Assembly (NCBI GenBank): GCA_036732565.1
Contig: DAINCF010000177.1
Span: 1 to 13,047, forward strand
Direction of reading: 5' to 3'
Source: JAIVJN01 sp036732565
GTDB lineage: Bacteria; Acidobacteriota; Vicinamibacteria; Vicinamibacterales; UBA2999
DNA: 13,047 bases
Numbering within the stretch: the first letter of the stretch is position 1; each line of letters opens with the position of its first letter. Shown here piece after piece: positions 1 through 6,936 of the stretch. The notes under the pieces are model-generated. The model was not told where the DNA came from. It searched no databases and saw only the letters and a list, made by a program, of their open reading frames with translations. The position numbers were made by a program, and so were the translations under genes.

Positions 1-914
1 GATGCTGGCCACACCCGGTCGCGCGGCGCGTGACTCGTGCGCGGTTCCGCCGCCGTGCCGCCCGCCAGCCGCGCTTGCAGACGCTCGATCGATTCTTCGA
101 ATGCCCGCGCGGTCGCGGGTCGTTCCGCGGGATTACGGGCCAACGCCGAAGCCAGCAGGCGATCCAACTCGGGAATGATGTCCGCGGCGACGCTGCTGAC
201 GAGGGGCGCATCGCTTTGCAGCACGGCGCTCGCGATGGAAATCGCGTCGGCGTCCACGAATGGCCGACGACCGGCAATCATCTCGAAGAGCACTACGCCG
301 AGGGCGTACAGGTCGGCGCGCCCGTCGACCGGCTGACCGATCCACTGCTCCGGCGCGGCATAGCCCGGCGTTCCAATCAACACGCCGGGCACCGTCGTCC
401 CATGCTGTTGGGAGGTGGTGGCGGGATCGCGATTGAGCGAACGCGCGATGCCGAAGTCCAGGACCTTCGCCTGGCCTTCTTCGGTGAGAATCACGTTCGA
501 CGGTTTGAGATCGCGGTGCACGATCCCGCGGACATGAGCGGCATCGAGCGCGTCCGCGAGTTGCCGCGCAATCTCCAACGCGTCGGCGATGGGCAGCGCG
601 CCGCGCGCAATGCGCGAGCTGAGCGTCTCGCCTTCGACGTACTCGAAGACGATGACGAGACGGCCGTCGATGTCGAGGACATCGTGGACGGCGGCGATAT
701 GTGGATGACTGAGGTTCGCGGCCGCGCGGGCCTCGCGCATCATCTGCTGGCGGCCGAACGGCGTCTCGGCCTCAGGTCCGGAGAACGCCTTCAGCGCCAC
801 TTGACGGCCGAGGCGCGTATCGACGGCAAGCAGCACCGTGCCCATGCCGCCGCTGCCGAGCGGGCGCACAACGCGGTACGGACCAAGGGCTGGTCCGGGC
901 GGTGCTTGGGACAT
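1..914 (-). CDS. Ser/Thr protein kinase, PknB-type (C-terminus cut by window edge)
   Basis: Hanks-type kinase that phosphorylates Ser/Thr residues in signalling. 304 codons are visible on the minus strand, with no stop before the left edge. It begins MSQAPPGPALGPYRVVRPLG. Seen motifs: glycine loop G20-S-G-G-M-G25, ATP-binding lysine K42 in VALK, catalytic loop HRDLKPSN at 133-140 (D135, K137, N140), metal-binding DFG 153-155, activation-segment end GTPGYAAPEQ 181-190, then helical lobe motifs (DLYALGVVLFEM). All catalytic residues are present, so it should be active. The kinase domain ends near residue 280 and the chain continues; in this family a transmembrane segment, TPR or beta-propeller sensor often follows, but none is visible here. 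The start is chosen because the kinase fold begins directly after it; no clear Shine-Dalgarno site is seen. It lies 42 bp downstream of ndh on the same strand, so co-transcription is possible, but repeated CAGAAA boxes in the gap suggest its own control. Confidence 0.93.
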   Translation of the reverse strand, partial: MSQAPPGPALGPYRVVRPLGSGGMGTVLLAVDTRLGRQVALKAFSGPEAETPFGRQQMMREARAAANLSHPHIAAVHDVLDIDGRLVIVFEYVEGETLSSRIARGALPIADALEIARQLADALDAAHVRGIVHRDLKPSNVILTEEGQAKVLDFGIARSLNRDPATTSQQHGTTVPGVLIGTPGYAAPEQWIGQPVDGRADLYALGVVLFEMIAGRRPFVDADAISIASAVLQSDAPLVSSVAADIIPELDRLLASALARNPAERPATARAFEESIERLQARLAGGTAAEPRTSHAPRDRVWPA

Positions 915-928
915 GGTCGAGTTGGTCG

Positions 929-973
929 AGGATAGCGCAGAAACCGCCAGAAAGGGTCAGGATGGTGCAGAAA
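929..973 (-). promoter_or_regulatory. Helically phased direct repeat upstream of the kinase
   Basis: Two 15-bp near-identical copies, AGGATAGCGCAGAAA (929-943) and AGGATGGTGCAGAAA (959-973), match at 13 of 15 positions and are exactly 30 bp apart. A third CAGAAA sits between them at 948-953, so the CAGAAA boxes start at 938, 948 and 968, about one and two helical turns apart. The array overlaps the 3' end of ndh and lies just upstream of the kinase start on the minus strand. An operator for a regulator is an inference; it could also be chance duplication. Confidence 0.35.
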
Positions 974-2243
974 GGTTCTTCTCGGTCCGCTCGACGTCCT
1001 TGCCGGTGATCAGCCGCACGCCCCGCTGATAGGTCAGGTAGGCCACCATCCAGCTGATCAGTACGAGCAGCTTGTTGCGGAAGCCGATGAGGCTCACCAG
1101 GTGGATGAACAACCACACGAGCCATGCGGGGAAGCCGCTGAACTTCGCCCAGGGCAGGTCGGCGATGGCGCGCGCACGCCCGATCGTCGCCATGTTGCCG
1201 CGATCGTGATAGTGGAACGGCTGCGTCGGCTCGCCCTTCACCCGGCGCAGGATATTGCGGGCCGCCGCCTTGCCGCCCTGCATCGCGACCTGCGCGACCC
1301 CAGGAAGCGGATGCCCGGTCTGATGCGTGAACACCGCGAGATCGCCGACGACGAAGATCTCGGGATGTCCCGGCACTGAGAGGTCCTTCTCGACGACCAC
1401 ACCTCCGGAGCGATCGAGCGGCACGCCGAGCAAACTGCCGAGCGGAGACTTGGTCACTCCAGCCGCCCACACGACCGTTCGCGCATTCAGGCGATCGCTG
1501 CCCATGTGCACGACGCCCGCCTCGACGCCAGTGACCAGGGTGTTCTCCCAGATTTCGACGCCCAGCGAGCGCAGCATGCGACGCGAGGCATCGCGCAGCT
1601 TTGGCGAGAACGTCGCGAGGATCGAGGGTCCTCCTTCCAGCAGGACGATCCGCGCGACCTCGGGCTCGATGTTGCTGAACTCGTCGCGCAGCGTCTGCTT
1701 CGCGATCTCGGCGAGCGCGCCGGCGAGCTCGACGCCCGTCGGCCCACCGCCGACCACCGCAAACGTCAGGTACTGCCGTTGGAGCGCGGGGTCCGACTCG
1801 CGCTCGGCGCGCTCGAAGGCCAGGAGCATGCGGCGGCGAATCTCCAGCGCGTCCTCGATGGTCTTGAGACCGGGCGCGAACCGCTGCCATTCGTTGTGGC
1901 CGAAGTACGAATGCGCCGCCCCGGTGGCGAGGATCAGATAGTCGTAGGCCAGGTCATGACCGCCGTCGAGCTTCAGCCGCTTCGCCGCCACGTCGACGCC
2001 CTGCACATCCGCGAGCAGCACCCGCACGTTGTCCTGCTTGCGCAGAATCCAACGGATGGGCGCAGCGATGTCGCCAGGCGACAACGCGGCGGTGGCCACC
2101 TGATACAGCAACGGCTGAAATACGTGATGGTTACGACGATCGACCAACGTCACCTGCACGGGAGCGCCGCTCAGCGCGCGCGCCGCATCGAGCCCGCCGA
2201 AGCCGCCGCCGACAATCACGACCACCGGTTTGGGAGCCGTCAT
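957..2243 (-). CDS. ndh: Type II NADH:quinone oxidoreductase (NDH-2)
   Basis: Single-subunit flavoprotein that oxidises NADH and reduces membrane quinone without pumping protons. The 428 aa from ATG at 2243 fit the family (about 400-450). N-terminal FAD Rossmann motif VGGGFGG at 11-17; quinone-side motif FQPLLYQVATAALSP 42-56; second, NADH-binding Rossmann motif GGGPTG 165-170, with acidic E203 at the end of the following strand, which favours NADH over NADPH; FAD-contacting GD at 300-301; AQVAMQ 317-322. The C-terminal part (about 364-412) is rich in Trp, Leu and Ile and should anchor it to the inner face of the membrane. The reading frame extends upstream to 2444, but homology starts at MTAPKPVVVIVGGG, and the longer form would overlap the divergent gene at 2302. 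The 58-bp divergent gap is shared with a molybdopterin oxidoreductase, and a Ser/Thr kinase follows. It looks intact. Confidence 0.95.
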   Translation of the reverse strand: MTAPKPVVVIVGGGFGGLDAARALSGAPVQVTLVDRRNHHVFQPLLYQVATAALSPGDIAAPIRWILRKQDNVRVLLADVQGVDVAAKRLKLDGGHDLAYDYLILATGAAHSYFGHNEWQRFAPGLKTIEDALEIRRRMLLAFERAERESDPALQRQYLTFAVVGGGPTGVELAGALAEIAKQTLRDEFSNIEPEVARIVLLEGGPSILATFSPKLRDASRRMLRSLGVEIWENTLVTGVEAGVVHMGSDRLNARTVVWAAGVTKSPLGSLLGVPLDRSGGVVVEKDLSVPGHPEIFVVGDLAVFTHQTGHPLPGVAQVAMQGGKAAARNILRRVKGEPTQPFHYHDRGNMATIGRARAIADLPWAKFSGFPAWLVWLFIHLVSLIGFRNKLLVLISWMVAYLTYQRGVRLITGKDVERTEKNLSAPS

Positions 2244-2301
2244 GCTAAGCCTGCTGCACGATGAGCCACTCCAGTGAACTGAGGGGTAAGATTGATCCAT
2301 T

Positions 2302-4326
2302 ATGCCGCCGCCAGCCGTCGCTCCGCCCGAATCGCATGCCACAACGGCGTGCCCACTCGACTGTCCAGATGCCTGCACGCTGACCGTCACGTTGCGCGGC
2401 GGGCGCATCACGAAGATCGATGGCTCGACCGAAAGTGAGATCACGCGCGGCTACATCTGCGCCAAGGTGCGGCAATTCGGCAAGCGCGTGTACGGCGACG
2501 ATCGACTGCTGCACCCGGCCGTGCGTCGAGGCGTGAAAGGCAGCGGCCTGTTTCGACGCATCACGTGGGACGAAGCGTTCGAGCTGCTGACGACGCGCAT
2601 GCAGGAGGTGAAGGCGGCGCACGGCGCAGAAGCGATCCTGCCGCTGTCGTACGGCGGATCGAACGGACTCCTGACGCAGGACACGACCGACGCGACGCTG
2701 TTCCGCCGACTCGGCGCGTCGCGGCTGCTGCGTACCGTCTGCGCCGCGCCAACCGGCGCGGCCAACCTGGGCCTCTACGGCAAGATGGCGTCGGTCAGCT
2801 ATCAGGACTATCCGCAGGCGCGCTTCATCGTCTTGTGGGGCGTCAACCCGGGGGTGTCCGGCATTCACATCATGCCGTTCCTCAAAGAGGCGCGAGCGAA
2901 CGGCGCCACGCTGGTGGTGATCGATCCGCGCGCGACGCCGCTGGCGCGCCAGGCGGATGTCCATCTGGCCATCCGCCCGGGCACCGACCTCGTGGTTGCC
3001 CTCGCCTTCCATCGGTTCCTGTTCGAGGAAGGCCATGCCGATCTGGCGTTCCTGCAGGCGCACGCCGCCGAGGTCGATCGGCTGCGCGAGCGCGCATCCG
3101 AGTGGACGTTCGATCGCGCCGCGGAGATCAGCGGCATCCCGGCCGCGACGCTCCGTCGCGTCGCCGAGCAGTACGCGGCGAGCACTCCGGCGCTGGTCAA
3201 GTGCGGATGGGGGCTCGAGCGCAACCGCAACGGCGGCAGCGCGGCGGCGGCCGTGCTCGCACTACCGGCCGTGGCCGGCAAATTCGGCGTGCGCGGTGGC
3301 GGCTACTCCATGAGCAACTCGGCGTCGTGGGGCATCAACCGCACCTGGGTGACCGAAGAGGAGCCGGCCACGCGCGCGATCAACATGAACCTCGTCGGCC
3401 GTGAGCTCACCGAGCCCACCGCGGCGCCGATCAAGTTGCTGTTCGTGTACAACTGCAATCCGGCCGTCATTCTGCCGGATCAGAACCGCGTCCTCCGCGG
3501 ACTCGAGCGCGAGGATCTGTTCACGGTTGTCTTCGATCAGGTGCTGACCGACACGGCGCGCTACGCGGACCTCGTGCTGCCCGCCACGACGTTCCTCGAG
3601 CACTACGACCTCGCGAAAGGCTACGGCCCGATCTCGCTGCGGCTGGCTCGGCCCATCATCGAGGCGGTGGGCGAATCACGGCCCAACACCGACGTCTTCG
3701 CGGAGCTGTTGCGGCGGCTGAACCTCGAGGCGGAGAACGACCCGAACGACGAGCTCGAGAGCATGCTCTCGGTGCTCTCCGCGCTCCCCGACCCGCATGG
3801 CGACGAGCTACGGGATGTGGGCGTCGCGCAGCCGAAGTTCGAGGGACGCCCGGTGCAGTTCGTCGACGTCTTTCCAAAGACGTCCGACGGCAAGATCCAC
3901 CTGTGCCCCGAGTCGTTGGATCGTGAGGCGCCTCGCGGGATGTACGGATATCAGCCCGATCCGGGCTCAGCGGCCTACCCGTTGGCGCTGATCTCGCCGG
4001 CGAGCGAACGGACGATCAGCTCCACGCTCGGCGAGCTGTCGCGACCGGCGATCACGCTCGACCTGAATCCGGACGACGCGGAGGCCCGCTCGATCGCAGA
4101 CGGCGACCAAGTGCGTGTGTTCAACGCCCTGGGCGAGATTCGGCTGTCGGCACGTGTCACCCCGTTGGTCCGCGCAGGGACGGTGGCCACACCCAAGGGA
4201 GTCTGGCGGCGGCACATGCGCGGCGGACACACGTCGAACGCGCTAGTGCCGGACACCCTATCCGATGTTGGCGGCGGGGCGTGCTTCAACGACGCGCGCG
4301 TGCAGGTCGAGCGCGTGATGAACTGA
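2302..4326 (+). CDS. Molybdopterin oxidoreductase (DMSO reductase/formate dehydrogenase superfamily), stand-alone
   Basis: Catalytic subunit of the MopB/BisC superfamily, which uses a bis-molybdopterin guanine dinucleotide cofactor for two-electron oxidation or reduction; the substrate cannot be told. 674 aa. N-terminal [4Fe-4S] motif C17-x3-C21-x3-C25-x27-C53, then molybdopterin-binding regions (GDDRLLHP 65-72, LWGVNPGVSG, IDPRA), and a C-terminal cap domain near 560-670. C147 in TVCAAPTG lines up by eye with the metal-ligand position that is Sec/Cys in formate dehydrogenases and Ser in DMSO reductase, so Cys is the likely Mo/W ligand. No twin-arginine signal, so cytoplasmic. No iron-sulfur, membrane or chaperone subunit is adjacent, so its electron partner is unknown. 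Divergent from ndh with a 58-bp gap; no good Shine-Dalgarno site, but TAAGAT at 2287-2292 could be a -10 box close to the start. A weak hairpin lies just past the stop. Confidence 0.92.
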   Translation: MPPPAVAPPESHATTACPLDCPDACTLTVTLRGGRITKIDGSTESEITRGYICAKVRQFGKRVYGDDRLLHPAVRRGVKGSGLFRRITWDEAFELLTTRMQEVKAAHGAEAILPLSYGGSNGLLTQDTTDATLFRRLGASRLLRTVCAAPTGAANLGLYGKMASVSYQDYPQARFIVLWGVNPGVSGIHIMPFLKEARANGATLVVIDPRATPLARQADVHLAIRPGTDLVVALAFHRFLFEEGHADLAFLQAHAAEVDRLRERASEWTFDRAAEISGIPAATLRRVAEQYAASTPALVKCGWGLERNRNGGSAAAAVLALPAVAGKFGVRGGGYSMSNSASWGINRTWVTEEEPATRAINMNLVGRELTEPTAAPIKLLFVYNCNPAVILPDQNRVLRGLEREDLFTVVFDQVLTDTARYADLVLPATTFLEHYDLAKGYGPISLRLARPIIEAVGESRPNTDVFAELLRRLNLEAENDPNDELESMLSVLSALPDPHGDELRDVGVAQPKFEGRPVQFVDVFPKTSDGKIHLCPESLDREAPRGMYGYQPDPGSAAYPLALISPASERTISSTLGELSRPAITLDLNPDDAEARSIADGDQVRVFNALGEIRLSARVTPLVRAGTVATPKGVWRRHMRGGHTSNALVPDTLSDVGGGACFNDARVQVERVMN

Positions 4327-4334
4327 AAAGCCTG

Positions 4335-4357
4335 GGGTGCCGGAGGGAACGACACCC
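4335..4357 (+). terminator. Possible hairpin after the molybdopterin gene
   Basis: GGGTGCCG (4335-4342) can pair with CGACACCC (4350-4357) around a 7-base loop, with one mismatch. It starts 8 bases after the stop at 4326. There is no T-run, so it is at best a weak or Rho-assisted terminator. The following bases up to the KGG gene at 4429 hold no other recognisable feature. Confidence 0.3.
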
Positions 4358-4428
4358 GCCAGACGGGGGGACACCTGTATCCGCCTTGGCGCGGCGCGCG
4401 TCGGCGAGATCCAGGTGCCGGATTGCAA

Positions 4429-4665
4429 CTAGAAGCTGACTGGCTGACCCTGCTCGAGTGGGCCGCCTTCGTTCGGGAGCTTGCCTCGACCCCCACGGCT
4501 GGCCATGCCGCCCTTGCGGCCGGCTTCGCGGGCCTCGTCTGAACTCCACTCGTGCGCGGTGCCCTTGGCATGGGCGGCGCGACCACCCTTACTGGCGATC
4601 TCGCGCTGCTTGTCGGCGGACATCGACGCAAATCCTCGGCGTTCCTTGCGTGGCTGCTCGTTCAC
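4429..4665 (-). CDS. KGG-domain general stress protein (YciG/Con-10-like)
   Basis: Small, very hydrophilic protein of the stress-induced KGG-repeat family (E. coli YciG, fungal Con-10 relatives); the biochemical role is unknown, and family members are linked to stress and dormancy. 78 aa. It opens with the family hallmark RRGFASMSADKQREIASKGG (9-28), followed by RAAHAKGTAHEWSSDEAREA and a second KGG at 51-53 (RKGGMASRGG). No signal or membrane segment. The frame also has an ATG at 4698, but GTG at 4665 is preferred: AGGAGGTC (minus strand, 4671-4678) lies at ideal distance before it, and homologues begin a few residues before RGFASM. This is the clearest Shine-Dalgarno site in the window. Transcribed alone toward the 3' end of the molybdopterin gene (convergent). 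Confidence 0.9.
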   Translation of the reverse strand: MNEQPRKERRGFASMSADKQREIASKGGRAAHAKGTAHEWSSDEAREAGRKGGMASRGGRGKLPNEGGPLEQGQPVSF

Positions 4666-4670
4666 GGTAA

Positions 4671-4678
4671 GACCTCCT
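4671..4678 (-). promoter_or_regulatory. Strong Shine-Dalgarno site of the KGG gene
   Basis: Minus-strand AGGAGGTC ends 5 bases before the GTG at 4665. It decides the start in favour of GTG over the ATG at 4698, and contrasts with several other genes in the window that have no recognisable ribosome binding site. Confidence 0.8.
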
Positions 4679-4838
4679 ACGCCATCCAGCAGAGGCAAGG
4701 CACATGCCAGCGGGTGCGTATTTTCAGCGCCGCAACATCTCGATTTTCAACAACTTACGGGGTGGGCAATGCGCTAGCCGATCGGCAGTGAATGCAATCG
4801 CTACAGTTGAGGTGCCAGGCCTACCAGAAACAATACGC

Positions 4839-5063
4839 TCAGTACACAGAAGAGGTCGCCGGGTTACCTGTACGACGACCCTTGAAATAGTCGCATCCGA
4901 CGCAGTTCCGAACGTCGAACTCGAAGCCGACGATCGGGAAGAGCATCGGGTGGGCGCAGTACAACAGCTCCCCGTCGATGATGGTCTGGACCCCGAGGTC
5001 CGGCGGGATGTGACGGGTGCGCCGGCTGTACCAGCACAGGCGATGGCGGTCTTCCGGTTCCAC
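4839..5063 (-). CDS. Small Cys-containing protein of unknown function
   Basis: I do not recognise a named family. 74 aa from a GTG at 5063: MEPEDRHRLCWYSRR opens it, followed by an aromatic, hydrophobic middle (TIIDGELLYCAHPMLFPIVG) and a paired Cys motif, NCVGCDYF. Four cysteines (10, 36, 53, 56 approximately) plus a His next to the second could bind zinc or iron; that is inference. Reality as a gene is supported by strong G/C bias at third codon positions and low-frequency residues (Trp, Tyr, Phe, Cys) placed as in a folded protein, whereas overlapping frames read as Arg/Ala/Ser-rich shadow. Start uncertain: the frame stays open upstream to a TAA near 5117, with no ATG; GTG is the only usual start. 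Divergent from the Fe-trafficking gene at 5143, upstream of the KGG gene on the same strand but 173 bp away. The 4699-4838 stretch between them is less GC-rich and holds nothing I recognise. Confidence 0.55.
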   Translation of the reverse strand: MEPEDRHRLCWYSRRTRHIPPDLGVQTIIDGELLYCAHPMLFPIVGFEFDVRNCVGCDYFKGRRTGNPATSSVY

Positions 5064-5090
5064 GAGGCGAAGCTGCGCCCAGTATCTCTT

Positions 5091-5107
5091 GCCCCGCTCC
5101 GCGGGGC
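5091..5107. promoter_or_regulatory. Perfect GC palindrome upstream of the Fe-trafficking gene
   Basis: GCCCCGC TCC GCGGGGC: 7-bp arms around 3 bases, centred at 5099, about 44 bp before the proposed transcription start. It could be an operator overlapping the -35 region, or part of the upstream leader of the minus-strand small gene. No T-run follows on either strand, so terminator is less likely. Confidence 0.35.
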
Positions 5108-5130
5108 GACGGTCTTATCCATGATACGGC

Positions 5131-5136
5131 TACAAT
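5131..5136 (+). promoter_or_regulatory. -10 box of a leaderless promoter (TACAAT-N6-ATG)
   Basis: TACAAT is followed by exactly six bases (GACGAC) and then the ATG at 5143. With normal -10 to +1 spacing, transcription would begin at or next to the A of ATG, giving a leaderless mRNA; no Shine-Dalgarno site exists in the gap. No clear -35 box is seen 16-18 bp upstream. The same arrangement occurs twice more in this window, at 11570-11575 (minus) and 11583-11588 (plus). Confidence 0.55.
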
Positions 5137-5142
5137 GACGAC

Positions 5143-5463
5143 ATGAGTACGTGCGATGAGCCCATCGACGCGGGCGTCACCAACGCCAGCGGCCGCACTG
5201 TCTTCTGCGTCAAGTTTCAGAAGGACTTGCCCGGCCTGGACGCGCCGCCGTGGCCCGGCGAGCTGGGGCAACGTCTCTATCAGCACGTGTCCGCCCAGGC
5301 CTGGAAGCTGTGGGAGGAACGCCAGAAGATGATCCTCAACGAATATCGTCTGATGCCGTGGCAGAAAGAGGCGCAAGAGATCATCCAGAAGCAAATGGAG
5401 GATTTCTTCTTCGGCGAAGGCGCCGCCCTGCCACCCGGGTATCAGCCGCAGCAAACGAAATAG
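5143..5463 (+). CDS. yggX: Fe(II)-trafficking / oxidative damage protection protein (YggX family)
   Basis: Small cytoplasmic protein of the YggX family, linked in enterobacteria to iron handling and protection of Fe-S clusters from oxidants. 106 aa against a usual ~90. The core starts at residue 17: GRTVFCVKFQKDLPGLD with the conserved Cys (C22), then WPGELGQRLYQHVSAQAWKLW, the INE-like patch ILNEYRLMPW, and EMEDFFFGE-type C-terminus (here KQMEDFFFGEG) ending PPGYQPQQ. Typical members start one or two residues before RTVFC, so this copy has about 15 extra N-terminal residues (MSTCDEPIDAGVTNA). No start codon lies between, and the upstream TACAAT box fits the ATG at 5143, so the extension is probably real. 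The extension carries another Cys (C4). No Shine-Dalgarno; leaderless start inferred. Convergent with the ATP-grasp gene, with a large inverted repeat between. Confidence 0.93.
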   Translation: MSTCDEPIDAGVTNASGRTVFCVKFQKDLPGLDAPPWPGELGQRLYQHVSAQAWKLWEERQKMILNEYRLMPWQKEAQEIIQKQMEDFFFGEGAALPPGYQPQQTK

Positions 5464-5470
5464 CCCCGCG

Positions 5471-5641
5471 AGTTTCGAAACACACCTTTAGGTTGGAGCG
5501 GGTTGCGAGAATTGTACGTAGCGCAGGCCTTCAGGCCTGCCACCGCGGGTGCGAGCCGGCCTACCGACGTGTGTGGCAGGCCTGAAGGCCTGCGCTACGT
5601 ACGCTATCGGTAGTTTCGCAACGCGCTTTTAGGGCGGCTCG
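5471..5641. repeat. Degenerate direct repeats flanking the inverted repeat
   Basis: AGTTTCGAAACACACC... at 5471 and AGTTTCGCAACGCGCT... at 5612 align over about 28 bases with roughly 20-22 matches, both continuing into TTTAGG. They bracket the 30-bp-arm inverted repeat on both sides. The right copy overlaps the stop codon (TAA, 5629-5631) of the ATP-grasp gene. They could be decayed target duplications or conserved outer parts of the repeat unit. Confidence 0.4.
5514..5602. repeat. Large inverted repeat with 30-bp arms; candidate bidirectional terminator
   Basis: Left arm 5514-5543 and right arm 5573-5602 are perfect reverse complements, separated by a 29-base loop. Each arm contains GCAGGCCT-TC-AGGCCTGC or its complement, itself a palindrome, and an outer GTACGTAGC end, so the unit could fold as one long stem or as two small hairpins. 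It fills the gap between two convergent genes (stops at 5463 and 5629), where it could stop transcription from both sides. A related partial copy lies at 8420-8470. Two closely spaced opposite copies of a repeat resemble REP/BIME-type elements in layout; no transposase is nearby. Confidence 0.85.
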
Positions 5642-6936
5642 GTTATCGGCAGCCCGATCTCGATATCAAAATCCAATGTTCGGTGCGCCTGACGCAGCGC
5701 GGCGTCCACGAGGCCCGGTGAATCGGCGCGCGCGAAGATGAAGCCGAGATAGCTCGCACCTTCGGGGATCGGGATCAGGCGCTGGTCCGGCTTCGCCGAG
5801 ATGTGGACCCCCGTGACGCCGGGGACCTCCGTGGCGCGGTCCAGGTGGTGCACGCCGCGATAGATCCCGGCGCGTGGGATCGGGATCATCATCACGCCAG
5901 ATGCCTGCGGCTCCCGCGGCCACGGGCTGCCGATCCGACCCGCCGCGTGAGCGAGCAGCAGCTCTTCGAACGACGCGACCTGCCCGTTCGTCCGCCTTCG
6001 CGCAGACGCTTCGGCGAGACAAGGCTCGAGGAACGAGAGCGCCTGGGCACAATAGCCACCGATCGGACGCGCCGCGACTTCCAAGACGTACACGCCATCT
6101 CCCGCGACCCGGCACTCGGCATGGATGGGGCCGTGTCGCAAACCCAGCGCCCGGGCGGCCGCGTCCACGGCCGACTCGATTGACGCCTGCGTGTCGGGTG
6201 ACGCCTGCGACGGCGTGAGATAGATCGTCTCCTCGAAAAACGGACCGTCGAGCGGGTCGGGCTTGTCGAAGATGGCGAGCCGATGCAGGACACCGTGGTC
6301 CAGCAGACCCTCGAGCGCGTACTCAGGGCCGGCGATGTAGCCCTCGATGTGGATCTGATGCGATCCGGGTTCGCGCATGGCCCGAACGTCGTGCGACTGG
6401 AGCAATTGCCGAAGGCGCTCGAACGCGGCGACGAACTCGGCGGGCGTGTTCGCGCGGATCACGCCACGACTTCCCGACAGCATCGTCGGTTTGACCACCA
6501 GCGGATACGCTACCTCGCCAGCGAGCGCGTGCGGATCGGCGCTGACGGCAACTGTCCTGGTCCACGGGACAGGCTGCCCCGATGCCGTCATCGCCTGGCG
6601 TGTCAGCGGTTTGTCCCGGGCAACGCGGGCGGCGGCCGGCGGATGCCATGGCAGGCCGAGCGCCTGTGCCACGCTGGCGGCGATGACGGTCGGGCGATCG
6701 CCGAGGGCGAGGACGCCCGACACACCATCGGACTCGACGCCGTGAAGGATCGCCTCTACCGACGCCGCCTCGTCATGAAAGCGAATGGGAATCGCCCGAT
6801 CGCGCCACGGATCGTCGAGATGATCGCAACGATCGGTGGCAAAGATGATCTCGATCCCCTGCCGCGCGGCGGCCGCGCCGAACGTGCGCGTCTGATAGCC
6901 CGTGGTCTGCGCGAGTACGAGAACGCGAGTGGGCAT
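5629..6936 (-). CDS. ATP-grasp domain ligase (carboxylate-amine ligase type)
   Basis: ATP-grasp enzymes activate a carboxylate as acyl-phosphate and join it to an amine or other nucleophile; the substrates here are unknown. 435 aa. N-terminal Rossmann-like pre-ATP-grasp domain (MPTRVLVLAQTTGYQT, then GVLALGDRP 74-82), ATP-grasp core with PLVVKP 145-150, glycine loop SGSRGV 154-159, IEGYIAGPEYALEG 197-210, and the metal/catalytic stretch YVLEVAARPIGG 283-294 (E286, R290), then a C-terminal domain (about 345-435) with IPIPRAGIYRGV. This is the domain order of BacD- and biotin-carboxylase-like ligases. Cytoplasmic, no signal. The start ATG has no good Shine-Dalgarno site. It follows the radical SAM gene by 87 bp on the same strand, which suggests one pathway. 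The stop lies in a repeat flank. The fold call is firm; the substrate is open. Confidence 0.88.
   Translation of the reverse strand: MPTRVLVLAQTTGYQTRTFGAAAARQGIEIIFATDRCDHLDDPWRDRAIPIRFHDEAASVEAILHGVESDGVSGVLALGDRPTVIAASVAQALGLPWHPPAAARVARDKPLTRQAMTASGQPVPWTRTVAVSADPHALAGEVAYPLVVKPTMLSGSRGVIRANTPAEFVAAFERLRQLLQSHDVRAMREPGSHQIHIEGYIAGPEYALEGLLDHGVLHRLAIFDKPDPLDGPFFEETIYLTPSQASPDTQASIESAVDAAARALGLRHGPIHAECRVAGDGVYVLEVAARPIGGYCAQALSFLEPCLAEASARRRTNGQVASFEELLLAHAAGRIGSPWPREPQASGVMMIPIPRAGIYRGVHHLDRATEVPGVTGVHISAKPDQRLIPIPEGASYLGFIFARADSPGLVDAALRQAHRTLDFDIEIGLPITEPP

Noticed and set aside
30..935. Long plus-strand frame of 301 aa opposite the kinase
   Set aside because: Arg/Gly/Asp-rich shadow of the kinase gene, whose minus-strand frame has all catalytic motifs.
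772..1890. 372-aa minus-strand frame overlapping ndh and the kinase start
   Set aside because: Frame-shifted shadow of ndh; very Arg/Ala-rich with no recognisable fold.
2245..3063. 272-aa minus-strand frame opposite the molybdopterin gene
   Set aside because: Lies wholly opposite conserved coding sequence (Fe-S motif region) and reads as shadow.
4704..5138. 144-aa plus-strand frame before the Fe-trafficking gene
   Set aside because: No recognisable features; overlaps the better-supported minus-strand small gene and the promoter.
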